A stretch of 64,000 nt of DNA from Alphaproteobacteria bacterium (GCA_022826665.1 JAJDUK010000047.1:62001-126000), one strand, 5' to 3'. Shown: positions 18,773-29,102, counted from the stretch's first letter. Numbers and translations are program-made. The notes: generated by a model from the letters alone, not told the origin.

Positions 18773-19488
18773 GACGGGTCTCTAAAGGCGAGCGTGACGC
18801 GCCGGTTGTGCCGGCCCTTGCTCTCGATCTTGCGGACGATGACCGGCCCGATCTCGCCCGTGCGCGCGACATGGGTGCCACCGCACGGCTGCAGGTCGAT
18901 CCCTTCGACATTGATCACCCTGACCTGGCCCTGGCCAGTGGGTGGCTTTACTCGCATAGTCTTGACCAGCTCTGGCTGCGCTGCGAGTGCCTCGTCGCTC
19001 ATCCAACGAGCCGCGACCGGAAGGTCGCGAGCGATGAGCGCATTGAGTTCGTCCTGGACCGCCGACTTCTCCAACTTGGTATCGACATCGAAGTCGAGGC
19101 GCCCTTTCTCCGCCGAGAGTTGCCCGCCGGTCACCGGCGCGTCGATCACGGCGCTCAGCAAATGCAGGCAGGTATGCATGCGCATGTGGCGATAGCGGCG
19201 TTCCCAGTCAAGCTCGGCCACGACGCGGCTTTCCGGTGCCGGCGGTGGAGTGTCGGGGTCGATCAGATGGAGGATGTCGTCGGCGCCTTCACCCTTGCGC
19301 GTGTCGCGCACCGCGAACTCGGTGCCGTCGTCCGTGCGCAGGACGCCGGTATCGCCGGGCTGGCCGCCGCCCACGGGGTAGAAGACCGTGCGATCGAGCC
19401 GCACCGCTTCGCCGTCAACCGCGCTGACTCGTGCCTCGCAGGTGCGGGTGTAGGGCTCGGCGCGAAACAGCAGTTCAGTCGGCGGCAT
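18769..19488 (-). CDS. AlaX-type alanyl-tRNA editing protein
   Basis: This 239-residue free-standing editing domain hydrolyses mischarged Ser- or Gly-tRNA(Ala). Zinc ligands are His105 and His109 (HTCLH) and Cys202 and His206 (CGGTH), all present. The FYPVGGGQPGD segment near 36-46 is also diagnostic. I chose ATG 19488, which overlaps the end of cysK by 14 bp; a longer open frame runs into cysK but adds no family sequence. The gene sits between cysteine synthase and a sulfurtransferase. That is unusual, and may link serine or cysteine levels to tRNA quality control, as inference. Confidence 0.93.
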   Translation of the reverse strand: MPPTELLFRAEPYTRTCEARVSAVDGEAVRLDRTVFYPVGGGQPGDTGVLRTDDGTEFAVRDTRKGEGADDILHLIDPDTPPPAPESRVVAELDWERRYRHMRMHTCLHLLSAVIDAPVTGGQLSAEKGRLDFDVDTKLEKSAVQDELNALIARDLPVAARWMSDEALAAQPELVKTMRVKPPTGQGQVRVINVEGIDLQPCGGTHVARTGEIGPVIVRKIESKGRHNRRVTLAFRDPS

Positions 19489-20497
19489 CGGGTGCGTCGT
19501 CGAGCCAGGGCGGCACCGGCAGGTCGCGCTCGCGCAGGAACGCGGCGTTGAAGAGCTTGCTGAAATATCGGGTGCCGTAGTCGCAGAGCACGGTGACGAT
19601 GGTGTGGCCGGGGCCCATCTCCCTTGCCAGCCGGATCGCGCCCGCAATGTTAATCCCGGTCGAGCCGCCCATGATGTGGCCCTCGTTCTGCGCCAGATCG
19701 AAGATCACGGGCAGCGCTTCTGCATCCGGAATCTGGAATGGGACGTCGATCGGCGCGCCTTCGAGGTTGTCGGTGATCCGACCCTGGCCGATCCCTTCGG
19801 TGATGGAGCTGCCCTCCGCCTTGAGCTCGCCGTGGGCGTAGTGGTTGTAGAGCGCGGCGCCCATGGGGTCCGCGAGGCCGATCGTCACCGAGGGCTTGCG
19901 TTCCTTGAGCGCCATGCCGACGCCTGCGAGCGTGCCGCCGGTGCCGACCGCGCAGATGAAGCCATCGATCTTGCCCCCGGTCTGCTCCCAAATCTCGGGC
20001 CCGGTCGTTTCGACATGGGCCTGGCGGTTGGCCACGTTGTCGAACTGGTTGGCCCAGACCGCGCCGTTCGGCTCCGTCTCGGCGAGCTCGTCGGCGAGGC
20101 GGCCCGAATACTTCACGTAGTTGTTGGGATCGCGATAGGGGACCGCCGGCACCTGGATCAGCTCCGCGCCGCAGAGCCGCAGCATGTCCTTCTTTTCCTG
20201 GCTCTGGGTCTCCGGAATGACGATTACCGAGCGGTAGCCGAGCGCATTGCCCACGAGCGCGAGCCCGATGCCGGTGTTGCCAGCGGTGCCTTCGACGATG
20301 GTCCCACCGGGCTTCAGCACGCCCCGCCGCTCGGCATCCCGCACGATGAAAAGCGCAGCCCGGTCCTTGACCGAGCCGCCGGGGTTCAGGAACTCGCACT
20401 TGCCGAGGATCTCGCAGCCGGTGGCCTCGGAGGGGCCGTGCAGGCGGATCAGCGGCGTGTTTCCGATCAGTTCAACGAAACCCGGTACGGCTGTCAT
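19475..20497 (-). CDS. cysK: Cysteine synthase A (O-acetylserine sulfhydrylase)
   Basis: This 340-residue PLP enzyme makes cysteine from O-acetylserine and sulfide. The opening FVELIGNTPLIRL is classic, PLP lysine is Lys44 (GGSVKDR), and the substrate loop reads TAGNTGIG (71-78), with Ala in place of the more common Ser. The GTGGTLAGVG phosphate loop is near 185. It is some 20-30 residues longer than E. coli CysK, mostly at the C-terminus. It is first in the run with alaX, sseA and ldt. Cystathionine beta-synthase-like enzymes are related, but no regulatory domain is present. Confidence 0.92.
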   Translation of the reverse strand: MTAVPGFVELIGNTPLIRLHGPSEATGCEILGKCEFLNPGGSVKDRAALFIVRDAERRGVLKPGGTIVEGTAGNTGIGLALVGNALGYRSVIVIPETQSQEKKDMLRLCGAELIQVPAVPYRDPNNYVKYSGRLADELAETEPNGAVWANQFDNVANRQAHVETTGPEIWEQTGGKIDGFICAVGTGGTLAGVGMALKERKPSVTIGLADPMGAALYNHYAHGELKAEGSSITEGIGQGRITDNLEGAPIDVPFQIPDAEALPVIFDLAQNEGHIMGGSTGINIAGAIRLAREMGPGHTIVTVLCDYGTRYFSKLFNAAFLRERDLPVPPWLDDAPDAAD

Positions 20498-20601
20498 GGC
20501 ACCCCACGCCCCCGAAGAAAGCGGCGCACCCTAGCCTGGATTTCTTACCGATGTCACGGCCTGCGACTGCGGCGCTGATCAAGCAGCGCCCTCGGGCAGC
20601 C

Positions 20602-20630
20602 TTGTTCGCTACCGGGCACACCGCTAGAGT
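20602..20630 (+). promoter_or_regulatory. Candidate promoter of the CDGSH gene
   Basis: TTGTTC (20602-20607) and TAGAGT (20625-20630) are separated by 17 nt, in the 177-bp divergent gap between cysK and the CDGSH gene. The -10 matches four of six consensus positions. The start of transcription would be near 20637, leaving a leader of about 38 nt. Confidence 0.45.
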
Positions 20631-20674
20631 AACGTTCGTCAATCTGACCCCTGAGACTGTCGAGGCAGCCCACC

Positions 20675-20914
20675 ATGAGCGAACCAGTCGTCGCCCAGGC
20701 GGAACCCTATGAAACCGAGCTTGTCGCCGGAGAGAAGTATTTCTGGTGCGCCTGCGGCCTGAGCACGACCCAGCCCTTCTGTGACGGCTCCCACAAGGTG
20801 ACCGACATCCGCCCGATCGTCTTCACCGCCGAAGAGAGCGAGACCGCGTGGCTCTGCGGCTGCAAGCAGACCGGGAGCAAGCCGCACTGCGACGGCACCC
20901 ACAACACGCTCTGA
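20675..20914 (+). CDS. Double CDGSH iron-sulfur protein
   Basis: This small 79-residue protein has two CDGSH motifs. The first has Cys25, Cys27, Cys36 and His40 (PFCDGSH). The second has Cys61, Cys63, Cys72 and His76 (PHCDGTH). Each should bind one [2Fe-2S] cluster with 3Cys-1His ligation, as in the MiNT/CISD3-like class. No membrane segment is present, so it is soluble. The physiological role of bacterial members is poorly known; redox or Fe-S transfer is likely. Its neighbour cysK supplies cysteine, the sulfur source for cluster assembly, but that link is only positional. Confidence 0.93.
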   Translation: MSEPVVAQAEPYETELVAGEKYFWCACGLSTTQPFCDGSHKVTDIRPIVFTAEESETAWLCGCKQTGSKPHCDGTHNTL

Positions 20915-20940
20915 AAGCGCGCCCGCGCGCTGGACAGGCC

Positions 20941-21507
20941 GTGGGTAGCGGCACGCGATATTGGCGCCGCGCGCCTGAAAGGGCGGGCGGGGTGCTCCTC
21001 TCTACAGCCTTGGTGGTCGCGCTCGCCGGCTGCAATCCGTTCGCTGACCCGCCACCCTGCCCCAGAGTCAGCATTCTGAAGGAAGCGCGCCTGCTTACTC
21101 TCTACGGCGACGGGCCGGGGCGCGAAGCGGCCGACGTGGCCTTCGAGTTGGAGCTTCGCAACGTTGCCTCGGACTGCGACTATGATCTCGACGACAGTGG
21201 CGGCGGCGTGGAGGTCACATTCGCGCTGCCGATCCGCGCAGTGCGCGGGCCCGCGGCAGAAAGCGATCGATTGAGCGTGCCCTTCTTCGTCGCACTTACC
21301 GACCCGAGCCGGCAAATCGTCGCCAAAGAGGTCTTCACGGCGGAGATCGCCTTCGAGGCCGACAGCACAAGCGCGCGGACGGTGGAGGAGATCGAGCAGT
21401 GGATCCCCCTCGGGCCGGGGGAATTCGGGGCGGGCTACGAGACGCTGGTCGGCTTCCAGTTCACTACCGTACAGTTCGAGGAATCTCAGCGACCCAAGAC
21501 ACAGTGA
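20941..21507 (+). CDS. Putative lipoprotein of unknown family
   Basis: I do not recognise this family. From GTG 20941 the protein is 188 residues with a basic N-terminus (two arginines at 9-10), a hydrophobic segment and a VALAGC lipobox (Cys31). The mature part has extra cysteines near residues 40 and 78 and a beta-rich pattern resembling proteins that describe tubulin-like or periplasmic assembly factors, but no firm match. A GTG at 20992 after a GGGCGGGCGGGG stretch would remove the basic region and is less suited to a signal peptide. It begins 27 bp after the CDGSH gene and may share its transcript. Confidence 0.65.
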   Translation: MGSGTRYWRRAPERAGGVLLSTALVVALAGCNPFADPPPCPRVSILKEARLLTLYGDGPGREAADVAFELELRNVASDCDYDLDDSGGGVEVTFALPIRAVRGPAAESDRLSVPFFVALTDPSRQIVAKEVFTAEIAFEADSTSARTVEEIEQWIPLGPGEFGAGYETLVGFQFTTVQFEESQRPKTQ

Positions 21508-21634
21508 AGCGTGCGCCGCGCGTTCCAGACGGTTTCGGATCGCAGCGCCGCGCTGAACCGCGGCGACTGCCTTGTCACGCCAGCCGGCGGTTTCTACCAT
21601 GCGCACAATCGCCCGGCGGAGAGGAGCCCACGCC

Positions 21635-22075
21635 ATGACCAAGGCCCAGACTGCTGCGGCTGCAAGCCCGGCCACTCCAGAGTCGCCGTTCACCCTTGTC
21701 AGGAGGGATGACCCCACCTTCGTGCCGGGGCGGCGCGACTTCATGACATACCGCGACCTCGGCGTCACGGCGGCGAGCGACGGACGTATCCGCGCGCAGA
21801 TCACCTCCGCCAAGGTAGGACTCACGCGGCCGACCGGCTGGCACACGCACATCTGCGATGGGCAGATCGTCTACATGCTAAGCGGCTGGATCGACCTCGC
21901 CTTCGAGCACGAGACCATCCGTATCGAGGAAGGGGATTCGCTCTACATTCCAGGCGGCACGCCGCACAACGAGGTTGCGACCTCTGACACGTTCGACCTG
22001 ATCGAAATTTCCGTGCCCGCCGACATGGGCACAGAGCCCTGCGATCCGCCGCCGGCATGGCGCGGGGGCGACTAA
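21635..22075 (+). CDS. Cupin-domain protein
   Basis: This 146-residue single-domain cupin has metal-ligand candidates His70 and His72 (GWHTH), a Gln or Glu in the following strand, and His111 in PGGTPH. GDSLYIPGG (101-108) is the second cupin motif. Such small cupins bind a metal or a small ligand; no specific enzyme can be named. I chose ATG 21635 with GGAGAGGAG upstream. It converges on the first flavin monooxygenase gene, with 19 bp between stops. Confidence 0.85.
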   Translation: MTKAQTAAAASPATPESPFTLVRRDDPTFVPGRRDFMTYRDLGVTAASDGRIRAQITSAKVGLTRPTGWHTHICDGQIVYMLSGWIDLAFEHETIRIEEGDSLYIPGGTPHNEVATSDTFDLIEISVPADMGTEPCDPPPAWRGGD

Positions 22076-22094
22076 GCCACGCCAAGTCCGTCGC

Positions 22095-23741
<1,647 letters not shown>

Positions 23742-23838
23742 GACCCGTGGCCGCTTGCCTGCGTACGCGGAGTTTAGCGCGGATCGGCCGGGCTACGCAC
23801 CCGGCTATCCATGATGCAGGAGCGAGGGCGGGCGTCGC

Positions 23839-25488
23839 TCACGCGGCGCTTAGCGAGAATCCGTCGTAGTCGCCGGCGGCAACCGCGTCGCACTTCTCCA
23901 CGTAAGCCGCGAACCCGGCCGTGTAGGGCATCACCCTGCGCGGCTTGCCGTCGACATTGGCGCCGACATACCAGGAGTTGCAGGCCGGGAAGAGCGTGCC
24001 GCCCGCCGCCTCCTCGTGATGGGCGATCCACGCGGCCTCGGCCGCGCGTGTTGCCTCGATACGCGGCCGGTCGCAGGCACGCGCATGGGCGATGCAGTCG
24101 GCGATCCACTCCACGTGCTGCTCGATGGCGGGAACCATGCTGGCGAGCACCGAGGGGCTGGTCGGCCCCGTGATCGTGAAGAGATTGGGGAACCCCTCGA
24201 CCGCGAGGCCGAGGTAGGTGCGCGGTCCGTCGGCCCACTTCGCCTGCAGCGTCCGCCCGCCTCTGCCGCGAATGTCGATGCGCAGCAGCGGCCCGGTCAT
24301 CGCGTCGAAGCCGATAGCGAAGACGATCATATCCAGCTCGTGATGGTTGCGGCCGGTGCGCAGGCCGGTGCGCGTGATCTCCTCGATGGGTGCATCGCTG
24401 ACATCGACCAGAGTGACATCGGGCCGGTTGAAGGTCTCGAAATAGTCGGTATCGAGGCAGATGCGCTTGCAGCCGACAACGGAGCGCGGGGTCAGCAGGG
24501 AAGCGGTCTCGGGATCGTGGACCTGCGCGCGGATCTTGCTGCGGAGAAACTCGGCGGCGATGTTGTTCGCCTCGGAATTGACCAGCACGTCCTTGAAGAC
24601 GCCATAGAAGCAGAGGCCGCCGGTCCGCCACCGGGCCTCAAGCTCGCGCTCGCGCGCTTCGGCGCTCATCTCCGCGGCGGCCGCAAGGTTCGCCGACCAC
24701 CAGCAGCCGCTCGGCGTCTCCCGTGCCCGCCGGCGCAGGTCACCGTACCGCGCCCGGATGGTGGCGTATTCCGCATCCGTTAGCGGCGCATTGCGGGCGG
24801 GGATGCTGTAGCTCGCCTGGCGCTGAAAGACGGTGAGATGGCGTGCTTCGGCCGCGATCACGGGAATTGCCTGAACTGCCGACGAGCCGGTCCCGACGAT
24901 GCCGACCCGCTTGCCGGCGAAGGAGACCGTCTCATGGGGCCAGGCGCCGGTGTGGTACCACTCGCCCTGGAAGCGGTCCAAACCGTCGAAGGCCGGGCGG
25001 TTGGGGACAGAGAGGCACCCAGTCGCCATGATGCAATAGGTGGCGGAGAGCCGCGCGCCGTCGTCGGTGGCGATGCGCCAGCATCCCGCTGCCTCGTCGA
25101 AGGCTGCATCGGTGACGGTCTTCCCGAACCGGATGTCCCGGCGGAGGTCGAAGCGCTCCGCCACATGCTCTAGGTAGCGCAGGATCTCGGGCTGGGCGGC
25201 GAAGCGCTCGCTCCACCGCCACTCCTGCTGCAGCGCGTCGGAGAACTGGTAGGAATACTCGACGCTGTCGAGATCGCAGCGGGCGCCGGGGTAGCGGTTC
25301 CAGTACCAGGTGCCGCCGACCCCGCCGCCCTGCTCCAGGACACGCACCGAGAGCCCCATCGAGCGCAGCCGATGAAGCATGTAGAGCCCGGCGAAGCCCG
25401 CGCCGACCACGATCGCATCGAAGTCCGGTGCAACCGTGGAGCGCCGACCGCTTCCGTTCGCCTGTCGAGCCGAAGAGTTGCTCATCAA
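23839..25488 (-). CDS. Flavin-containing monooxygenase, Baeyer-Villiger type (copy 2)
   Basis: This 549-residue paralogue has FAD motif GAGFAG (29-34), fingerprint FQGEWYHTGAWP (173-184) and NADPH motif GIVGTGSSA (196-204). It aligns with copy 1 almost without gaps. Most differences are in the middle (about 220-330), which includes the region facing substrate. The 97-bp gap between the copies allows either a shared transcript or a separate promoter. A tandem duplication with divergence towards a second ketone is the simplest reading. Confidence 0.93.
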   Translation of the reverse strand: MMSNSSARQANGSGRRSTVAPDFDAIVVGAGFAGLYMLHRLRSMGLSVRVLEQGGGVGGTWYWNRYPGARCDLDSVEYSYQFSDALQQEWRWSERFAAQPEILRYLEHVAERFDLRRDIRFGKTVTDAAFDEAAGCWRIATDDGARLSATYCIMATGCLSVPNRPAFDGLDRFQGEWYHTGAWPHETVSFAGKRVGIVGTGSSAVQAIPVIAAEARHLTVFQRQASYSIPARNAPLTDAEYATIRARYGDLRRRARETPSGCWWSANLAAAAEMSAEARERELEARWRTGGLCFYGVFKDVLVNSEANNIAAEFLRSKIRAQVHDPETASLLTPRSVVGCKRICLDTDYFETFNRPDVTLVDVSDAPIEEITRTGLRTGRNHHELDMIVFAIGFDAMTGPLLRIDIRGRGGRTLQAKWADGPRTYLGLAVEGFPNLFTITGPTSPSVLASMVPAIEQHVEWIADCIAHARACDRPRIEATRAAEAAWIAHHEEAAGGTLFPACNSWYVGANVDGKPRRVMPYTAGFAAYVEKCDAVAAGDYDGFSLSAA

Positions 25489-25554
25489 CCGAGATGCGTT
25501 GACCGCCGCGCCGGTGTCAAGCTGGGATCGACCGAGTCCTGAACCCGATAGAAA

Positions 25555-26466
25555 TCAGGCATCGTCGAGCATCATCGCTGCAGCGCCCACCATGCCCGCG
25601 TCGTTGCCGAGTGCAGCCTTGACCACGCGGATCGCGCCGGCAGGCGCGAGCACGGCGCGTGCGATGGCGCGCCCGGCAGCCTCGCGGTAGAGCGCGAAGT
25701 GGCGCTCGCCGATGCCGCCACCGATGAGGATCACCTCGGGCAGGAAGCTGTGGATGAGGCTCCAGACCGCCGTCTCCATGGCGTCCGCGCTGCGGGTGAC
25801 GATGGCTTGCGCGGGTGCCGCACCGGACTCGGCGGCGGCGAAGACGGCTTCTGCGTCTGCATAGCCGAACTCGGCGCCCGCGCGCGCGAGTGCAGGCCCG
25901 GCGGCAAAGGATTCGAGGCAGCCTCGGCCGCCGCAGTAACACGCCGGACCGGTTGGGTCGACGATCAGATGGCCGATCTCGGGATGCTCGCGCGCGGCGC
26001 CCCGCAGGATCGCGCCGTCGATCAGCACCGCGCCGCCAATGCCGGTGCCGATGGTCAGCATCAGCGCGACACGCGCGCCGCGCGCCGCGCCGGCCAGCGC
26101 CTCGCCCAGCAACGCCGCATCCGCGTCGTTGATGAGCCGCACCCGCGTATCGAAGCGGGCGACGAGCGGGCTCAGGATGTCGTTCCCCTCCCAACCGGGG
26201 AGGGTATAGAAATTCTCGATCCGTCCGCTCGCTTCGTCGAACGGGCCGGGACAACCAAGGCCGATGCCGGCCAACGCCGTCACATCGACGCCGGCCTCGG
26301 CCAGGGTCTCGTCGATAGCTCCGGTGAGCCGGGCGATCCCGGCATCGAAGCCCGCCTCGGCGTCGGTCGCGATGGTTCGCCGGGCATGCACCGCACCGGC
26401 CGCATCGACCGCGCCGACCGCGATCTTGGTGCCGCCGATATCGACGCCCAGCGCGTAGCGGCTCAT
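25555..26466 (-). CDS. ROK-family sugar kinase
   Basis: This 303-residue ROK protein has the ATP phosphate motif DIGGTK (9-14), catalytic NDAD (113-116) and the ROK signature with His161, the EIGH segment (163-166) and zinc cysteines in CYCGGRGC (176-183). It has no N-terminal DNA-binding domain, so it is a kinase, not a repressor. ATG 26466 overlaps the stop of the NagB-like gene (ATGA). With that partner an amino-hexose such as N-acetylglucosamine or mannosamine is a likely substrate, but glucose is possible. Confidence 0.92.
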   Translation of the reverse strand: MSRYALGVDIGGTKIAVGAVDAAGAVHARRTIATDAEAGFDAGIARLTGAIDETLAEAGVDVTALAGIGLGCPGPFDEASGRIENFYTLPGWEGNDILSPLVARFDTRVRLINDADAALLGEALAGAARGARVALMLTIGTGIGGAVLIDGAILRGAAREHPEIGHLIVDPTGPACYCGGRGCLESFAAGPALARAGAEFGYADAEAVFAAAESGAAPAQAIVTRSADAMETAVWSLIHSFLPEVILIGGGIGERHFALYREAAGRAIARAVLAPAGAIRVVKAALGNDAGMVGAAAMMLDDA

Positions 26467-27191
26467 AGTTCGGCGTCGCCCGGTTCGATGTCGGCCGCGG
26501 CGTCCCGGTCGCAGAGGCAGGCCGCGTCTCCATGGAGCCACAGGAACGACGCGGGCAACGCCGGCGTGACGCGACGGGCCGCAAGCCGGGCGAGGGGCAT
26601 TCGTTTGGCAGCGCCGGAGACCATGAGCAGGATGCGGTGGGAGCGCAAGATGTCGCCCAAACCGAGCGTCAGCCCCTGGCGGACGGGAGCGGCGGTCTCG
26701 GCCAGCATCGGGTGGGTGCGGGACTGCTCGGCAAGCGTGGCGACGTGGCAGAAGGGATCGAAGCTCTCCGCCGGTTCGTTCAGCGCCAGATGTCCGTTCA
26801 GCCCAAGCCCCAGGATGCAGAGGTCGATGGGCCCGGCCGCCTCCAGGGCCGCTGCCACCCGCCGGCACTCTGCGGCCGCATCCGGTGCGTCGCCGCGGAA
26901 GTCGATGCGTCGCTCGGGCGGCACGGCGAGCGGATCAAGCATCGTGCTCTGCAAGTAGGCGGCGCAGCTCGCCGGATCGTCGGGGCCGACGCCCGCCCAC
27001 TCGTCGAGCTGGATGTAGCGCGCACTCGCGAGCCGCTCCGGCGCGGCAGTCAGCAGCGCGTACATGCCGGTCGGCGTTTCCCCGCTGGCGAGGCAGATCA
27101 GCAGGTGGGGCTTGGCGCGGGCCGCCTCCCAAATGACGTCCGCCGCCGCCCGATCGAGCGCCTCCCGGTCCGGGAGGACGGTGATGCGCAC
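26463..27191 (-). CDS. NagB-family amino-sugar-phosphate isomerase/deaminase
   Basis: This 242-residue protein has the SGETPTGMY phosphate loop (36-44), LDEW (62-65) and GLGLNGHLALNEP (128-140). In E. coli NagB the last motif reads DGH and the Asp is catalytic. Here Asn132 stands in its place, as in my recollection of AgaI/galactosamine-6-phosphate isomerase-type members. The reaction may therefore be aldo-keto isomerisation and deamination of another sugar phosphate, not glucosamine 6-phosphate. It is coupled to the ROK kinase and begins 4 bp after the oxidoreductase. Confidence 0.82.
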   Translation of the reverse strand: MRITVLPDREALDRAAADVIWEAARAKPHLLICLASGETPTGMYALLTAAPERLASARYIQLDEWAGVGPDDPASCAAYLQSTMLDPLAVPPERRIDFRGDAPDAAAECRRVAAALEAAGPIDLCILGLGLNGHLALNEPAESFDPFCHVATLAEQSRTHPMLAETAAPVRQGLTLGLGDILRSHRILLMVSGAAKRMPLARLAARRVTPALPASFLWLHGDAACLCDRDAAADIEPGDAEL

Positions 27192-27195
27192 CGCC

Positions 27196-28284
27196 TCAGC
27201 CCGCGCCGCCCTGCCACAGATCCCAGGGCTTGGCTGCGTCGCTCCTGAACGGCAGCGCGACCTTGGCGCCGGTGCGGGCGGATTCGTAGGTCGCGAACAG
27301 TACCTCCTGCACGGCGCGCGCGTCCTCCCCGGTCACCAGCGGTTGCTTACCGTTCTGCACGCAATCCACGAAGTGGTCGAACTCACCCCAGAAGCCGTAG
27401 TTCCACTCCTCCTCGTAGATGGTGAAGCTCCAGCCCTGGGTCGCGCCAGCCTTCTCCACCGCGTAGTCGTAACCGCCGCTGCTGTAGGTCTCGATCGAGT
27501 TGCCGTGGAGCAGGTCGGCATAGGCGACACCCTCGGAGCCATGCACCTCGGCTCGGTCGTCCATGCCGCCCGGCTTGGTCCAGCTGGTCTCGTTGAGGAA
27601 GAGGCAGCCGCCCTCGAACTCGAGGATCAGCAGCGCGTTGTCCTCGCCCCTGGTCTTGTCGCCGTGCACCTGGGTCGAAAGCTGGGCGTAGACCGAGACG
27701 ATCGGCGCGCGATCCAGCATCCAGCGAGCGAAGGCGATGCCGTGGCAGCCCATGTCCGCGACCACGCCGCCGCCGGCGCGATCCACGTCCCAGAAGTGGG
27801 GCGCATGGGGGCCGTCGTGCTTCTCGGACTGCTTGATGAGGGTGGGACGGCCGAGTGCACCGGCGTCGAGCAGCGACTTCAGGCGCATGTACTTGGGCGC
27901 GAAGCACAGCTCCTCGGCATACATGAAGAGCACGCCGGCATCGGCGCAGGCGGCGATCATGCTGTCGGCCTCGGCCATGCTCAGGCACATCGGCTTCTCC
28001 AGCACGACGTGCTTGCGGGCAGCCGCGCAGTCCAGCACGAGCGAGCAGTGGGTGTCGTTGGGCGTGCCGATGACCACCATGTCGATATCGTCGCGTTCCA
28101 GCAGCGGGCGGTGGTCCGTGCCGTGGTGGGGGATGCCGTAGGTCCGGGCAAAGGCCTCCGCATGGCCCGATGTGGGCGACGCCACGGCGACCAGGTTTGC
28201 GTGCGGATTGCGCACCAGCGCGCGGGCGTGAATCCCGCTGACGAATTGCGAACCGAGGAACCCGACACCGACCGGTTTTGTCAT
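27196..28284 (-). CDS. Gfo/Idh/MocA-family oxidoreductase
   Basis: This 362-residue NAD(P)-dependent enzyme has an N-terminal Rossmann domain (GFLGSQFVSGIHARA) and the EKP catalytic motif (Glu96-Lys97-Pro98). The C-terminal half has the DMGCHGIAFARW segment expected in the substrate site. It is the first gene of the three-gene minus-strand sugar cassette. The family oxidises or epimerises sugars and inositols; the ROK and NagB-like neighbours suggest an amino sugar or its uronate. The substrate is open. Confidence 0.9.
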   Translation of the reverse strand: MTKPVGVGFLGSQFVSGIHARALVRNPHANLVAVASPTSGHAEAFARTYGIPHHGTDHRPLLERDDIDMVVIGTPNDTHCSLVLDCAAARKHVVLEKPMCLSMAEADSMIAACADAGVLFMYAEELCFAPKYMRLKSLLDAGALGRPTLIKQSEKHDGPHAPHFWDVDRAGGGVVADMGCHGIAFARWMLDRAPIVSVYAQLSTQVHGDKTRGEDNALLILEFEGGCLFLNETSWTKPGGMDDRAEVHGSEGVAYADLLHGNSIETYSSGGYDYAVEKAGATQGWSFTIYEEEWNYGFWGEFDHFVDCVQNGKQPLVTGEDARAVQEVLFATYESARTGAKVALPFRSDAAKPWDLWQGGAG

Positions 28285-28356
28285 CGACGGCCTCTCTGTT
28301 TCAGGGAATGGCGCGGGGAGTTGGGCCCCAAAGACTGAGCACGATGAACAAGCGAA

Positions 28357-28659
28357 CTAGAAGCCGTGCTTCGCGGCCTCCTCGGCGTACTTGGCCTTTT
28401 GCTCAGGGGTCGCCTCGGTCTGGAAGTGCTCCTTCCACTCCGCGTAGGTCATGCCGTAGACCAGTTGGCGCGCCTCCTCCAGGTCCATGTCCAGCCCCTT
28501 CTCCTCGGCGGCGGCGCGATACCACTTGGAGAGGCAGTTGCGGCAGAACCCGGCGAGGTTCATCAGCTCAATGTTCTGCACGTCGGTGCGCTTGCGCAGA
28601 TGCGCGACGAGGGTGCGGAAGGCGGCAGCCTCCAGCTCGATCTGGGTCTTATCGTCCAT
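28357..28659 (-). CDS. DUF1244 family protein
   Basis: This 100-residue protein is a DUF1244 member, recognised by the NLAGFCRNCLSKWY segment (34-47; Cys39, Cys42) and YGMTYAEWKEHFQ (68-80). The family is small, probably metal-binding and almost confined to proteobacteria; its function is not established. It overlaps the start of the ubiK-type gene's end by 11 bp (ubiK stop at 28649, this ATG at 28659), so the two are co-translated. Confidence 0.9.
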   Translation of the reverse strand: MDDKTQIELEAAAFRTLVAHLRKRTDVQNIELMNLAGFCRNCLSKWYRAAAEEKGLDMDLEEARQLVYGMTYAEWKEHFQTEATPEQKAKYAEEAAKHGF

Positions 28660-28945
28660 CGCCTGCCTCCCCGGCCCCGGCCTCGGGCGCGGCTTCGGCC
28701 GCTGCCAACCTCGCTTCCAGTTGTGCGACGCGCTCGGCCAGCGCCTCGCTCTCGCTTCTTGCGCGCGCTGCCATCTCCTTGACCGCGTCGAACTCGTCCC
28801 GCGGGACCAGGTCCATGCGCGCGAGAATCCCTTCCAAGCGGCGTTTGACCATGGCATCGATTTCGCCCTTGAGGCCGCTGGCGGCCCCCATGGCTCCGGT
28901 GGCGACGCGGGCCACGTCGTCGAGAATATGGCTGTCGGTTTGCAT
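28649..28945 (-). CDS. ubiK: Ubiquinone biosynthesis accessory factor UbiK-like (BMFP family)
   Basis: This 98-residue protein is helical, with an amphipathic N-terminal region and a C-terminal coiled coil (about 53-85, SESEALAERVAQLEARL). VPRDEFDAVKEM (47-58) is the conserved BMFP core. In gammaproteobacteria UbiK helps the Ubi complex make ubiquinone; alphaproteobacterial members are less studied. It overlaps the DUF1244 gene and is the first of the pair. Acidic and alanine-rich C-terminal residues are not conserved. Confidence 0.85.
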   Translation of the reverse strand: MQTDSHILDDVARVATGAMGAASGLKGEIDAMVKRRLEGILARMDLVPRDEFDAVKEMAARARSESEALAERVAQLEARLAAAEAAPEAGAGEAGDGR

Positions 28946-29102
28946 CGGCGATCTCCCTCGGCGCGGCGCCAGTATGCCATGGCGGCGGGCGCTCCCTGTA
29001 GCGTGAGATGAGTCGGGACTAAGTGCTTTTCAAGCGGGATCAAACCGGCGACCATCGACGTATGGCAAGATGCGCGAGACGACAGAGGGGAGCGCGCCGC
29101 CC

